Below, piece after piece: positions 9,646 to 19,522 of a DNA stretch of 54,335 nucleotides. The DNA lies in NCBI GenBank assembly GCA_948938605.1, contig CARAIG010000065.1, forward strand, positions 1 to 54,335. Direction: 5' to 3'. The stretch is from an uncultured Eubacteriales bacterium (GTDB lineage Bacteria; Bacillota; Clostridia; Christensenellales; CAG-314). The stretch's first letter is position 1; each line of letters opens with the position of its first letter. The notes under the pieces were generated by a model. The model saw nothing but the letters and a program-made list of their open reading frames with translations. It had not been told where the DNA came from and made no database searches. A program made the translations under genes and the position numbers.

Positions 9646-10695
9646 ATGCAGGATACAGAAGTGTTGCAAAACGAAGTAACCGCTACCGTTGAACTTCCTG
9701 CCGAAGCGGAATTAACGGCGGAACAGCAAACCGACGGCAAAAAACGCCGTTCAAAGGGTGAAAAAGCCGTTAAATTGCCCAAGCACCCTAAGGTGGAGCA
9801 TATCGGCGGAAAAAAGAGCGGTTTAATGACTGCGCTTTTAATCGCGCCGTATCTGTTGGCGTTTATTATATTCATCGTTTTGCCCGTTATTTTGGCAATT
9901 ATATTGTCGTTTACCGACTTTAACAGCATAAGTTCGCCGTCTTTCGTAGGACTGGACAACTATATCCGTTTGTTTACCGAAGACGAAGTATTTATGCAAA
10001 AAGTCATTCCCAACACGCTTGTCTTTTCGATAATCGCAGGACCTGTCGGATACTTTTTGTCATTCTTCCTTGCTTGGATGTTGGCGCAAGTACCCAAAGG
10101 ACCGCGTACCGTACTCGCTTTGTGTTTGTACGCTCCGTCGTTAACGTCGGGCGTTGCAATGCAAGTAGTGTGGACGGCGATATTCAGCGGCGATCCCAAC
10201 GGTTACTTAAACGCAATATTGCTTAAAATGGGGGTAATCAGCGAAGCGGTGCAATGGCTGCAAAGCGGCGACTACTTAATGCCTATTATGATTGTAGTTA
10301 CCATTTGGTCGAGTATGGGTATCGGCTTCTTGTCAATGTTGTCGGGTATATTGAATATCGATCCGCAACTGTACGAAGCGGCGTATATCGACGGAATGCG
10401 CAACCGTTTTCAGGAAATATTCCACGTTACAATGCCTTCTATTAAGCCGCAAATGCTTTTCGGTGCGGTAATGGCAGTAGTTAACACTTTCCAAGCGGGC
10501 GCTATCGGCGTCGAACTTTCGGGCTCGAACCCGACGCCTAACTACAACGGACAGCTTATAATCAACCATATTCAGGACTACGGATATATCAGGTACGAAA
10601 TGGGTTACGCTGCGGCTATTTCGGTAGTGTTGCTAATTCTCATTTACGCGGTAAGTAAAATTATTATGGCGTTGCTTTCTAGTAAAAACGATTGA
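9646..10695 (+). CDS. ABC sugar permease A (MalF/LacF-type)
   Basis: A 349-residue inner-membrane permease with six helices beginning around residue 60 (LMTALLIAPYLLAFIIF). The EAA loop that docks the ATPase is present (EAAYIDGMRNRFQEIF). The first ~58 residues are an unusual cytoplasmic tail, first acidic and Ala/Glu/Thr-rich and then Lys-rich (KKRRSKGEKAVKLPKHPK). Other MalF-type proteins usually have 10-20 residues here. AGGAGG precedes the ATG, four bases after the previous stop. It pairs with permease B (10710). Confidence 0.93.
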   Translation: MQDTEVLQNEVTATVELPAEAELTAEQQTDGKKRRSKGEKAVKLPKHPKVEHIGGKKSGLMTALLIAPYLLAFIIFIVLPVILAIILSFTDFNSISSPSFVGLDNYIRLFTEDEVFMQKVIPNTLVFSIIAGPVGYFLSFFLAWMLAQVPKGPRTVLALCLYAPSLTSGVAMQVVWTAIFSGDPNGYLNAILLKMGVISEAVQWLQSGDYLMPIMIVVTIWSSMGIGFLSMLSGILNIDPQLYEAAYIDGMRNRFQEIFHVTMPSIKPQMLFGAVMAVVNTFQAGAIGVELSGSNPTPNYNGQLIINHIQDYGYIRYEMGYAAAISVVLLILIYAVSKIIMALLSSKND

Positions 10696-10709
10696 TAAAC
10701 AGGTGTAAA

Positions 10710-11582
10710 ATGGCATCATTTCAAGGTAAAAAAATTAACCCCAAAAGGTTCCACGTCAGCCAAATAAAGTTTTACGTTTTGCTGTTGCCGTTGGCAATCT
10801 TTATGGTGTTACCTATAATTTACATATTTACAACGGCGTTTAAGCCTGCGGAAGAACTGTTTAAGTTCCCGCCCAGTTTTTTCGTCGAAAATCCGACATG
10901 GGATAACTACAAAGCGTTGTTCGAATTAATTTCGGGGACATCTATTCCCGCTACGCGTTACTTGTTCAACTCTATTATAGTAACCGTTCTTACAATGTTT
11001 ATAAGTATCATTTTGTCCGTTTCGGCAGGATATGTACTCAGTAAGAAAAAGTTTAAAGGGCAAAAACTGATTTTCGAAATCAATACGTTGGCATTGATGT
11101 TTGTACCTATCGCAGTAACTATTCCCCGCTTTATTTTAATTGTAAATCTCGGTTTGGTAGATAGGTTTATATCCAACATTTTGCCGATAGTGGCAATGCC
11201 CGTAGGCTTGTTTTTGATTAAGCAGTTTATTGACCAAATTCCCGACGCGCTTATCGAAGCGGCAAAAATGGACGGTGCAAGCGAATTGGACATTTTGTTC
11301 AAAATCATCATTCCCTCTGTCCGTCCCGCAATAGCGACGGTTGCTATAATGTCGTTCCAGTCCGCTTGGGGCAATGTCGAAGCGTCGGTATACTACTTAA
11401 ATAACGAAAGTCTTAAAACTTTTGCGTACTACATCACAACGTTTACATCGGCGACTAATACTTCCATTACGCAAGGTATAACCGCCGCAAGTGCGTTAAT
11501 AATGTTCCTGCCCAACCTGATTATCTTTATAGTTATGCAAAGTAAGGTTATGGATACTATGGCTCACTCCGGTATTAAATAA
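10710..11582 (+). CDS. ABC sugar permease B (MalG-type)
   Basis: A 290-residue permease with six predicted helices and the EAA motif EAAKMDGASELDILFK. I choose the ATG at 10710, which has AGGTG upstream, over an in-frame TTG at 10692 that overlaps permease A. It forms the heterodimeric channel with permease A and would be energised by the MsmX-type ATPase at 20719. Helix 1 starts at VLLLPLAIFMVLPIIY, typical of the MalG family. Confidence 0.93.
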   Translation: MASFQGKKINPKRFHVSQIKFYVLLLPLAIFMVLPIIYIFTTAFKPAEELFKFPPSFFVENPTWDNYKALFELISGTSIPATRYLFNSIIVTVLTMFISIILSVSAGYVLSKKKFKGQKLIFEINTLALMFVPIAVTIPRFILIVNLGLVDRFISNILPIVAMPVGLFLIKQFIDQIPDALIEAAKMDGASELDILFKIIIPSVRPAIATVAIMSFQSAWGNVEASVYYLNNESLKTFAYYITTFTSATNTSITQGITAASALIMFLPNLIIFIVMQSKVMDTMAHSGIK

Positions 11583-11595
11583 AATCTCGATAATT

Positions 11596-13701
11596 ATGAA
11601 AAGAAATTTCAAAACATTACTTTTAATAATTGCGCCCATTTTGGTGTTGCTGTTTACGTTAAGCGCAGTACCGTATTTTCCGCAATCGCTCGCGATTGCC
11701 GAAACGTCGTCTAATATAGATTATTCGGCTACGGTTCCGTACGAAACAATGACGGCAGGTCCCGAAGGTTCGCTCGTAACGACGCAGACGGCATTTATGC
11801 CTGAGTCGTCCTTGTCCCTTACGGGTTCGGTTATAGGCGGATTAAGTTCGCCCGAAGATATGCTGGTAGAGGAAAAGGACGGCAAAACAACCGTATATAT
11901 TGCCGATACCGGCAACGGTCGTGTCGTTGTAACCGATTTAAACGGCGCAAATGCTGTCGAAGTAGGTAAGGATATATTAAAGCAGCCTACGGGACTTGCA
12001 TTAAATGACGACTATTTGTTCGTCTGCGACAAAGGCAACAAGCTTATCTATTTGTTTGACAAAACGGATTATTCCCTTGTCAAGGAATTGGACAAACCGA
12101 CCAATCCGCTTGTAGGTGCAAACACACCGTATACTCCTACCAAAATGACTGTCGATTCCCGCGGTAATTTGTTTGTCGTGTCCGAAGGCTGCGTAAGCGG
12201 TTTAATGCAAATGAATATCGACGGCGAATTTATCGGCTACGTCGGCGCTAACGAAACAAACAAAACGTTGGTATCGATACTGCAAAATTTGTTCTTTTCG
12301 GAAGCTCAAAAAAACACATTCCTTGCAACGCCGCGCAGTCCTACAAACGTTGCTATCGACGGAAGGGGACTTGTGTATACGGTTACTAACAATGCCGTTT
12401 CCAACACAATTAAAAAGCTTAATACATTGGGCAACAGTATAATGTCCCCCAACGTCAATTACTTGGCTACGACGGCTGTATGTATCGATAATTCCGAAAA
12501 TATTTACAGCATACAAACAGACGGCTATGTAACTATATTCGACAGCGAAGGCAATTTGCTGTTCCGCTTCGGCGGCTCGGACAGTCTCGAACGCTTCGGA
12601 AGTTTGTCCAGTCCGGTGGCAGTAAGCGCGCTTTCGGACGGACGGATACTTGTTCTTGACAGCAAGTATGCAATGGCAATTATCTATTCCCGTACGGAAT
12701 TTGCTTCGTTGGTATTTTCCGCCGTTGATTACTACAAGGACGGACGTTATATCGACGGCGAAGAATTGTGGCAGGAAGTTTTGCGTCACAACAGCAGTTT
12801 CATTCTTTCGTACAAAGCATTGGCGCGTGCCAATATGAAAAAGAATAATTACGGTTTGGCGCTTCAACAGTTCAAGTATGCCGAAGACCGCGAAGGTTAT
12901 TCCGACGCATTTTGGGAAATCCGCAACGAATGGTTGGAAAACAACTTGCTGTGGGTATTTTGCGTAATAATCGCAATTATTGTAATTGTCGTGGTACTTA
13001 AATTTATCGACAAAAAGAAACCCGCTTTGCTTGCTCCCGTAAAAACGGGATTATCCAAAGTAAACGACGTACACGTTAAGCATGTTTATCCGTTCCGCGA
13101 AATCAAGCATATGGGTAGATTTTGCAAAGCTACGCAAGACGCGGTGTACGAAGTAAAGTATCACAATGCTGCAAGCATTTGGACTGCCGGCGTATTGTTC
13201 CTGTGGTTTATAATTCTTCAAATTTTATCTGTGGTAATAACAGGTTATTTGTTCAATTCGTCCACTGTATACAACACCAACGGCTGGAATGTAGTATTGA
13301 CTACAACGGGTGTATTGCTGTTACTTATTTTGTGTAACTATTTTGTAAGTACCGTTACCGACGGCGAAGGTAAGTTAAAGTATTGCTTCATTTCGTTTAT
13401 CTATGCTTTAACGCCGTATCTGATTATGGCATTGCCGCTTGCGATACTAAGTAATGCGCTTACCTTTAACGAATCGTTTGTATATACGTTCTTGCAAATC
13501 GTAATGTACGGTTGGAGTGCTATTTGCGTATTCCGCGCTATAATGGAGTTACACGATTACTCAATCGGCAAAACAATCAAAAATATAATTTTGACGGTAT
13601 TTGCATTTGCAATGGTATTGTTATTCTTCGTAGTTTTACGGATGCTGTTTGCGCAGATATTCGGCTACTTCGGAGCAATTTTTGCGGAGGTGATACGTTA
13701 A
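11596..13701 (+). CDS. NHL-propeller/TPR/Yip1-like membrane protein
   Basis: A 701-residue protein with a signal peptide or anchor (residues 7-36). About residues 80-375 are NHL-type six-bladed propeller repeats, recognised by VYIADTGNGRVVVTD, NDDYLFVCDKGN and VDSRGNLFVVSEG. A short TPR-like helical region follows (~385-440, YYKDGRYIDGEELWQEV). A transmembrane helix at ~452-470 and a four- to five-helix Yip1-like domain (~525-700) end the protein. The topology places the propeller outside the cell. Genes of this type with a DUF5696 protein recur, as far as I recall, in sugar ABC loci of Paenibacillus and Clostridia, but no biochemical role is established. It could be an assembly or sensing partner of the importer. 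The stop overlaps the next start by one base. Confidence 0.75.
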   Translation: MKRNFKTLLLIIAPILVLLFTLSAVPYFPQSLAIAETSSNIDYSATVPYETMTAGPEGSLVTTQTAFMPESSLSLTGSVIGGLSSPEDMLVEEKDGKTTVYIADTGNGRVVVTDLNGANAVEVGKDILKQPTGLALNDDYLFVCDKGNKLIYLFDKTDYSLVKELDKPTNPLVGANTPYTPTKMTVDSRGNLFVVSEGCVSGLMQMNIDGEFIGYVGANETNKTLVSILQNLFFSEAQKNTFLATPRSPTNVAIDGRGLVYTVTNNAVSNTIKKLNTLGNSIMSPNVNYLATTAVCIDNSENIYSIQTDGYVTIFDSEGNLLFRFGGSDSLERFGSLSSPVAVSALSDGRILVLDSKYAMAIIYSRTEFASLVFSAVDYYKDGRYIDGEELWQEVLRHNSSFILSYKALARANMKKNNYGLALQQFKYAEDREGYSDAFWEIRNEWLENNLLWVFCVIIAIIVIVVVLKFIDKKKPALLAPVKTGLSKVNDVHVKHVYPFREIKHMGRFCKATQDAVYEVKYHNAASIWTAGVLFLWFIILQILSVVITGYLFNSSTVYNTNGWNVVLTTTGVLLLLILCNYFVSTVTDGEGKLKYCFISFIYALTPYLIMALPLAILSNALTFNESFVYTFLQIVMYGWSAICVFRAIMELHDYSIGKTIKNIILTVFAFAMVLLFFVVLRMLFAQIFGYFGAIFAEVIR

Positions 13702-15836
13702 TGGCTAAAAGAGTCGTAAAAATTTTAGGCGTAATTCTTGCCATAGCGTTGCTGACGGTTCCTACCGTCTTTGCTGCAACGCCTGTATTTACCGATGTGA
13801 TTCAAGGTCGGTCGGACGAAGGGATGTTTAGCGTTACTGTGGGCGACTACGTAATGAATGTCGACAAGTCCAACTTGAATATGAGCGTAACAAAAGGCGA
13901 CAAAACTTGGTATTCGGGCAAACGCTTTTCGGAAGAAGACGGACTTAATAACAGTTGGGTTGCAAAACTTACCGACGCTATAACGGTAGGCTACCGCGAT
14001 TTAAGCACTAACATTTCCAGCGAAGGCGCATTGTCGCGTCTCGGCGGTACAGTTAAGTTTACCGAAAAAGCGGACGGCTTTGATGCCAAGGTCACTTTGG
14101 GGCGTATAGGTATTGTTCTTACAATGCAAGTCCGCCTTTCCAACGGCAAAATTACAGTTACAGTCCCTAACGATTCGATAAAGGAAAATTCCGAAACGGT
14201 TAGGTTGCAGTACTTAAATATTTATCCGTTTTTCGACAGCAGTTATTCGCTGACGGACGGCAAAATCTTTGTTCCCGACGGAAGCGGCGCAGTTATAGAT
14301 TTGTCTAAAAAGACGTCGGCAAAGCAAGCATATTCCGCGCGTGTTTACGGCGACGATTACGGCATATCTTTCAGTAGATTGTCCTCTACATCCCCGCAAA
14401 CGGCCACATTGCCTATGTTTGCACTGATGTATAACGATCACGGTACAATGGTAACGGCGGATAGCGGTGCCGAATACAGTTCGATAAATGCTTACGCAAG
14501 TTCGATAACAACTCAGTATAATATGGCATATTTTACTTGGATTTACCGCGAAATATACGTTAAGTATTACGAAAGTTCGGGCTCGGACGGACGCAGTTAT
14601 GTCGATTTCCAAGCTGACCGCAACAATTTCGACCTTGTCCAAACAATGACGCTTTTCGACGACGAAACCGACATTGCGGACATTGCCAAAGCTTACCGCA
14701 GTACTTTGGAAATGAAGTCCAACGACATAAACGACGTAGGACTTAAAATCAAATTCCTAATGGCTGACAACAAACAAGGAATGTTCGGGCGCGAAGTGGT
14801 AGTTATGACTACAACCGACTATATTCAATCGGTCGCGCGTGAAATTTCCGAATACTGCAACAACTTAAATGTATCCGTTTGGGGATACACAAGGGGCGGT
14901 TTGGACGGTTCGTATCCTAACCATTTTCCGTTGGAAAACAAGGCGGGCAATAAACGCGCTTACAGCAATATGTCAAACGTTTTAAGCGAAATGGGCGTCA
15001 AACTGTCGTTTACAACTGATTTTATGCGTGCATACGAAGACGCTTCGGTACGCGAAAGTAACTTGGCGTTAAATATTTCTACGCAGTTTATTAATGTAAC
15101 CGACAAAATGTCAGGTTCGTTGTCTAAATACAATTTGTTGACGCTAGACGGCATTGCTTCGCAAGTAAAAGGCGACGTTGCAACAATTAAAAACTATAAC
15201 GCAACTGTCGACTATCAATCACTTGGCAGTATGTTGTATTCGAGTTACAAAAACCAAGTATTCTCACGCACCGACGCAATGCAAAAACTTGTGGAAATAG
15301 TCAAGTCTACCGAAACGGAAGCAAACTTGTACAATCCCAATGCGTATATGTTTTCGGTTTTAAGCAGTTACCTAGACGCTCCGTTATCTTCAAGCGGCTA
15401 TATGGTCGAAACGGAAAGCGTACCTATGCTGCAAATGATTTTGTCGGGCAAAGTTCCTATGTACAGTCCTGCAATTAACTTAAATTACACAGGACGCAAA
15501 ACAGTGCTAAGGCTTATCGACTACAACGTTTACCCGTCATTTACCCTTACCGAACAGGACGCTATCGACTTGTACGGAACAAACAGTTCGGGATTGTTTA
15601 CGTCGTCTTACTCGATATGGAAAAATTCCGTCCGCGAAATATACAACGAAGTAAACGGAGTTTTGTCCAAGGTTGCGGGCGCAACGATGCAAGACAGATT
15701 TGTATACGCTAACGGCGTGTACGTAACGCAGTATTCTAACGGCGTGTATGTAATTGTTAACTATACCGATGCCGACGTGTCGGTGAGCGGTAACACAGTA
15801 CCGGCTCAATCGGCTATTACTCTAACAAACATTTAG
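13701..15836 (+). CDS. DUF5696-type secreted protein
   Basis: A 711-residue protein with signal peptide MAKRVVKILGVILAIALLTV cleaved near VFA-AT, and no lipobox. I place the start at 13701, with GGAGGTGAT upstream. A longer frame beginning at 13512 only overlaps the previous gene. The N-terminal ~270 residues are beta-rich (supersandwich-like, as in retaining glycosidases) and are followed by a likely TIM-barrel half with VWGYTRGGLDGSYPNH. The C-terminus is a small beta domain (YSNGVYVIVNYTDADVSVSG). This order resembles GH101/GH31-like enzymes, so it may be an uncharacterised extracellular glycosidase. That is inference. The family link to DUF5696 rests on recognition and gene context. Confidence 0.68.
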   Translation: MAKRVVKILGVILAIALLTVPTVFAATPVFTDVIQGRSDEGMFSVTVGDYVMNVDKSNLNMSVTKGDKTWYSGKRFSEEDGLNNSWVAKLTDAITVGYRDLSTNISSEGALSRLGGTVKFTEKADGFDAKVTLGRIGIVLTMQVRLSNGKITVTVPNDSIKENSETVRLQYLNIYPFFDSSYSLTDGKIFVPDGSGAVIDLSKKTSAKQAYSARVYGDDYGISFSRLSSTSPQTATLPMFALMYNDHGTMVTADSGAEYSSINAYASSITTQYNMAYFTWIYREIYVKYYESSGSDGRSYVDFQADRNNFDLVQTMTLFDDETDIADIAKAYRSTLEMKSNDINDVGLKIKFLMADNKQGMFGREVVVMTTTDYIQSVAREISEYCNNLNVSVWGYTRGGLDGSYPNHFPLENKAGNKRAYSNMSNVLSEMGVKLSFTTDFMRAYEDASVRESNLALNISTQFINVTDKMSGSLSKYNLLTLDGIASQVKGDVATIKNYNATVDYQSLGSMLYSSYKNQVFSRTDAMQKLVEIVKSTETEANLYNPNAYMFSVLSSYLDAPLSSSGYMVETESVPMLQMILSGKVPMYSPAINLNYTGRKTVLRLIDYNVYPSFTLTEQDAIDLYGTNSSGLFTSSYSIWKNSVREIYNEVNGVLSKVAGATMQDRFVYANGVYVTQYSNGVYVIVNYTDADVSVSGNTVPAQSAITLTNI

Positions 15837-15843
15837 GTTAAGT

Positions 15844-16887
15844 ATGAAAAAATCAACAAAAAACAACATCGCGCACGAAGTCGCAGACGCAGTTACCGCC
15901 GAACAAACGGTAATGCAAGCAACCGTTGACGCAGTTGCCGTCGAGCAAAATGAGCCTATGACAACTGCTGATACACCTGCGACAGGTGTAAAAAAGAGCA
16001 ATCGCTTTAAAGCCAAATTTAAAGGGTTTTTCCATTCGGAAGCGTTTAGCGGGTTAGTGTTTATTTTGCCTTGGTTAATCGGCTTTGCCGTATTCGTGGC
16101 ATATCCGATAATACAAACGTTGGTGTTCAGTTTCAGCGACGTAACAATACGTCCGGGCGAAATCGTAACCGAAGGCGTAGGTTTTAAAAATTACGCTTAT
16201 GCGCTTATTACCGATACGGCTTTTTCCGAAGCCCTTGGCGATTACGCAATGGAAATTATCCTTTACGTACCCGTAATTACGGTGGTATCGTTGATATTGG
16301 CAATGCTGTTAAACAGCAAGCTTAAAGGTACGGGCTTTTTTAGGACGATATTCTTTTTGCCGGTAATCATTACCAGCGGTCCCGTTATAGAAATATTTAT
16401 AACGCAAGGCGTGGCGTCCTTCCCCGGTATCGAAAAACTTATCAACTTTACCGAACTTGCCGAAACGCTTCCCCAATTTTTAATAGATGCGTTACAGTTT
16501 TTAACTTCGGAATTCATAATGATTTTGTGGTTTTCGGGAATACAAATTCTTGTATTTATGACGGGCTTGCAAAAGTTGGACAAAAGTATGTACGAAGCGG
16601 CAAAAATCGACGGTGCTACCAAATGGGAAATGTTTTGGAAACTTACGCTTCCGGCACTCAATCCTACAATAGTGCTTAACGTGGTGTTTACCGTAGTTAT
16701 GCAGTCTATTTTCTCGTTGAACCCTATAATCAAAAAAATTCAAAACGATATGCACGGTTCGGGCGACGGCGCAGGTTACGGCTATGCTTCGGCAATGGCG
16801 TGGATTTACTTTATAGTAATGTTGGCAATTTTGGGCGTTGCGGTATTGATATTTAAGAAACACGAAAAGAAGGTCAAGAAAGCATGA
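15844..16887 (+). CDS. ABC sugar permease C (MalF-type, second pair)
   Basis: A 347-residue permease. Six helices start after residue ~70 (FSGLVFILPWLIGFAVF), and the ATPase-docking loop is EAAKIDGATKWEMFWK. The first ~65 residues form a soluble cytoplasmic tail rich in Ala, Val, Thr and Glu (EVADAVTAEQ) and ending in basic residues, the same style as permeases A and D. The last four bases overlap permease D (ATGA), so the two are translationally coupled. A second permease pair in the same operon suggests a second substrate size or type. Confidence 0.93.
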   Translation: MKKSTKNNIAHEVADAVTAEQTVMQATVDAVAVEQNEPMTTADTPATGVKKSNRFKAKFKGFFHSEAFSGLVFILPWLIGFAVFVAYPIIQTLVFSFSDVTIRPGEIVTEGVGFKNYAYALITDTAFSEALGDYAMEIILYVPVITVVSLILAMLLNSKLKGTGFFRTIFFLPVIITSGPVIEIFITQGVASFPGIEKLINFTELAETLPQFLIDALQFLTSEFIMILWFSGIQILVFMTGLQKLDKSMYEAAKIDGATKWEMFWKLTLPALNPTIVLNVVFTVVMQSIFSLNPIIKKIQNDMHGSGDGAGYGYASAMAWIYFIVMLAILGVAVLIFKKHEKKVKKA

Positions 16888-18164
16888 AAAATTCCAAAAA
16901 GAAAAACGAATTGATTACGACTAACGAGACCGAAACGACAAACGGCGCAGTAGTGCAGGAACAAACCATTGTCACCGACGTAACCGAACCCGAAACGGTC
17001 GAGCAAGTAGCAGTAACGGCGGACGAAGCGTTGTCAGCGCAGGAAAGTTTGCAGGAAGCAACGTCGGATGTTTCGCCTAAGAAAACCGCCAAGGAAAAGT
17101 TTTTGGGCTTTTTTGCGGCAATAGGCGCGTTTGTACGTAAAATTCTCCGTCCCGACGAGGACGAAACCAACAGACAAAAGAAAAAGAAAGAAAAGAAAAA
17201 GAAGGTTAAAAAGGAACGCCTTACCTTTAAACAGTGGATAAAAACCATTAACAAGGAAAACACAAAAGCCTTTTTGTTAGGTACTGGTGAAAAACGCGGT
17301 TTTCTGCAAACGTTTTTCAGTTATCTGCTGCTGGTACTGTTCGGGTTTGTTTACGTTTATCCTATGCTTTATATGCTTGGATACTCGCTTATGAGCCCGT
17401 CAGACGTAAGCAATCCTATGGTAAATTATTTACCTACGTCCTTTTATTTCGACAACTACCGCGAAGCGTCGCAAGTATTAGCGTTCGGTAAAACATTGTG
17501 GCAATCTATATACGTTTCGGTATTGCCCGCATTGTGTCAAACAATCGCTTGCTGTATGGTTGCGTACGGACTTGCACGTTTCAAGTTCCCGGGCAAAAAG
17601 GTTATATTCGGACTTATCTTGTTAACTTTTATTGTCCCTTCGCAACTTACAATGTTGCCGCAAGTGCTTATTTACACTAATCTCAAATTAATCGATACGG
17701 TATTTTCCTTTATAGTCCCGGCAATATTCGGACAAGGTATAAAATCGGCGGTATTTATATTGATTTTCTACCAGTTCTTTAAGGGCATCCCCGATTCGAT
17801 TATCGAAGCGGCAAAAATCGACGGCGCAAATTCATTCCAGATTTTCTTCAAAATCGGTATTCCTGCGTCGGTTCCCGCAATATTGCTGTCGTTTTTGCTG
17901 TCGGTAGTGTGGTACTACAACGAAACCGTTTTATCCTCCATTTACTTTGGCGGAACAGTTACAACATTGCCGTTGGAACTTGCCAAGTTTAAGGAAACAT
18001 ACGAGCAAATCTTCGGTTCGGTAACAACTACGGGTAAATCGGCAAACGAAGCAATTTATATGGCAGGAACGCTGTTGAGCGTATTGCCGTTGTTGGTGAT
18101 GTATGCGTTTACTCAACGCTTCTTTACTGACGGAATAGATAAGGCAGGTATTACAGGTGAATAA
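16884..18164 (+). CDS. ABC sugar permease D (MalG-type, long N-terminal tail)
   Basis: A 426-residue permease, about 130-140 residues longer than usual MalG proteins. The extra part is N-terminal: an acidic, Thr/Val/Glu-rich disordered segment (~1-75), then a very basic stretch of alternating Lys and Glu (~95-110). Only then come the transmembrane helices (from ~145, LQTFFSYLLLVLFGFVYVY). The EAA motif is EAAKIDGANSFQIFFK. It pairs with permease C. The stop overlaps the next gene by 8 bases. Confidence 0.92.
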   Translation: MKNSKKKNELITTNETETTNGAVVQEQTIVTDVTEPETVEQVAVTADEALSAQESLQEATSDVSPKKTAKEKFLGFFAAIGAFVRKILRPDEDETNRQKKKKEKKKKVKKERLTFKQWIKTINKENTKAFLLGTGEKRGFLQTFFSYLLLVLFGFVYVYPMLYMLGYSLMSPSDVSNPMVNYLPTSFYFDNYREASQVLAFGKTLWQSIYVSVLPALCQTIACCMVAYGLARFKFPGKKVIFGLILLTFIVPSQLTMLPQVLIYTNLKLIDTVFSFIVPAIFGQGIKSAVFILIFYQFFKGIPDSIIEAAKIDGANSFQIFFKIGIPASVPAILLSFLLSVVWYYNETVLSSIYFGGTVTTLPLELAKFKETYEQIFGSVTTTGKSANEAIYMAGTLLSVLPLLVMYAFTQRFFTDGIDKAGITGE

Positions 18165-19512
18165 AATTTTTAAAAAATCAATAATAGCTGTTTTGCTGAT
18201 AATTGTTTTAGCGGTCGGTCTTGTTTTTGCAAGCGGTTGCGAAACAACGCTTACTCGCGAACAGTTATTGGAAAAATACGGCGACAGTATTCAAAAGGAA
18301 ATGAAGGGTTGTTTCGATTTCTTTTGGGACAACGCTTCTAAATCCGAACAAGGCTACGGACTAATCGTTGACCGTTCAAGCGACAAGGGTACCGCTTCGA
18401 TAGCGTCGGTAGGCTTTGGTTTGACGGCTTATATTATTGGCGTCGAACAAGGCTGGGTTACCCGCGAACAAGCGCAAGAGCGTACTTTAAAAACGCTACA
18501 AACGCTGCGCAGAATGCAAAGTATGGAAGACGAAGGTACAGCGTATCAAGGTTTTTATGCACACTTTGTAAGTATGTCCAGCGGCAAAAATACTAAAAAT
18601 ACCGAAATTTCTTCGGTGGATACGGCAATATTGCTGTGCGGTGCGTTATCGTCGGCGGAGTATTTCGGCGGCGAAATAGCAACTATTGCCAACGAAATAT
18701 ACGGTGCTGTTAACTGGAACGCTTTTATAAAAGTTAAAAATGGCAAAAAAATGATAAGTATGTCGGCTGATCCGCAAACTCACGTCGTTTCAAGCGGTTG
18801 CTGGGACTGGTACGCCGAGCAACTTATGATATACGTTTTAGGCGCGGGCAGTCCCGTCGAAGAGCACCGTTTAACCGACGAAACGTATTACAGTTTTACG
18901 CGTAAAACGGATAGTTACGGCGGACACAGCTTTATTTATTCTTGGTTCGGCAGTATATTCACTTATCAATTTTCCCACGCTTGGATCGATTTTGAAGGCA
19001 AAACGGACAAAATCGGTACTAACTGGTTCGAAAACTCCGTCGAAGCGTCCAAAGCGGCATACCAATACTGCAAGGACAATGCAAAAGTCCACGAAACATT
19101 CGCCAAGGGCGGTTGGGGGCTTACTGCTTGCGATACGTCAACGGGTTACAGCGGAAAGTTGGGAACTCCTCCCCGCGGTTGGAATTCGAGCGAAGATTCA
19201 AGTTATACAAACATCGAAGGTACGGTTGCTCCTTGCGGCGCAATAGGCTCGGTTGTGTTTACTCCGCAGCAAAGTTTGGAAGCAATGGCTTACTACCAAA
19301 CGGTACGTATTTTAAACGATAACGACGAATACGGACTTCGTGACTCGTTCAATTTGGACAACGGTTACATTGCAAGCGACTATATAGGCATCGACAAGGG
19401 TATATCGCTGTTGATGTTGGCAAACTACACCGACCGTACGGTTTGGGACTTGATGATGAACAATACTTACATCAATAACGGTTTGCAAGTACTGCAAATT
19501 ACCGACAAATAG
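18157..19512 (+). CDS. Glycoamylase-like (GH144-type) lipoprotein, extracellular glucanase
   Basis: A 451-residue lipoprotein starting at GTG 18157, with lipobox ASGC (Cys28). The mature part is a PF10091-type (alpha/alpha)6 barrel. Hallmarks are YGLIVDRSS...TASIASVGFGLTAYI (N-terminal), GCWDWYAEQLMIYVLGAGS, NWFENSVEASKAAYQYC, and GTVAPCGAIGSVVFTPQQSL with GIDKGISLLMLANY at the C-terminus. The best-characterised members of this group are GH144 endo-beta-1,2-glucanases. It would cut polymeric or cyclic glucan at the cell surface for import. The exact linkage is inferred. It is a clear paralogue of the next gene, which lacks the export signal. Confidence 0.82.
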   Translation: MNKIFKKSIIAVLLIIVLAVGLVFASGCETTLTREQLLEKYGDSIQKEMKGCFDFFWDNASKSEQGYGLIVDRSSDKGTASIASVGFGLTAYIIGVEQGWVTREQAQERTLKTLQTLRRMQSMEDEGTAYQGFYAHFVSMSSGKNTKNTEISSVDTAILLCGALSSAEYFGGEIATIANEIYGAVNWNAFIKVKNGKKMISMSADPQTHVVSSGCWDWYAEQLMIYVLGAGSPVEEHRLTDETYYSFTRKTDSYGGHSFIYSWFGSIFTYQFSHAWIDFEGKTDKIGTNWFENSVEASKAAYQYCKDNAKVHETFAKGGWGLTACDTSTGYSGKLGTPPRGWNSSEDSSYTNIEGTVAPCGAIGSVVFTPQQSLEAMAYYQTVRILNDNDEYGLRDSFNLDNGYIASDYIGIDKGISLLMLANYTDRTVWDLMMNNTYINNGLQVLQITDK

Positions 19513-19522
19513 GGGTGGAAAC

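Noticed and set aside
12202..12867. 221-residue minus-strand frame inside the NHL/Yip1-like gene
   Set aside because: Antisense shadow; the plus-strand protein has clear propeller motifs.
13512..13700. Longer start for the DUF5696-type gene
   Set aside because: The signal peptide and GGAGGTGAT place the start at 13701; the extra part overlaps the Yip1-like domain in another frame.
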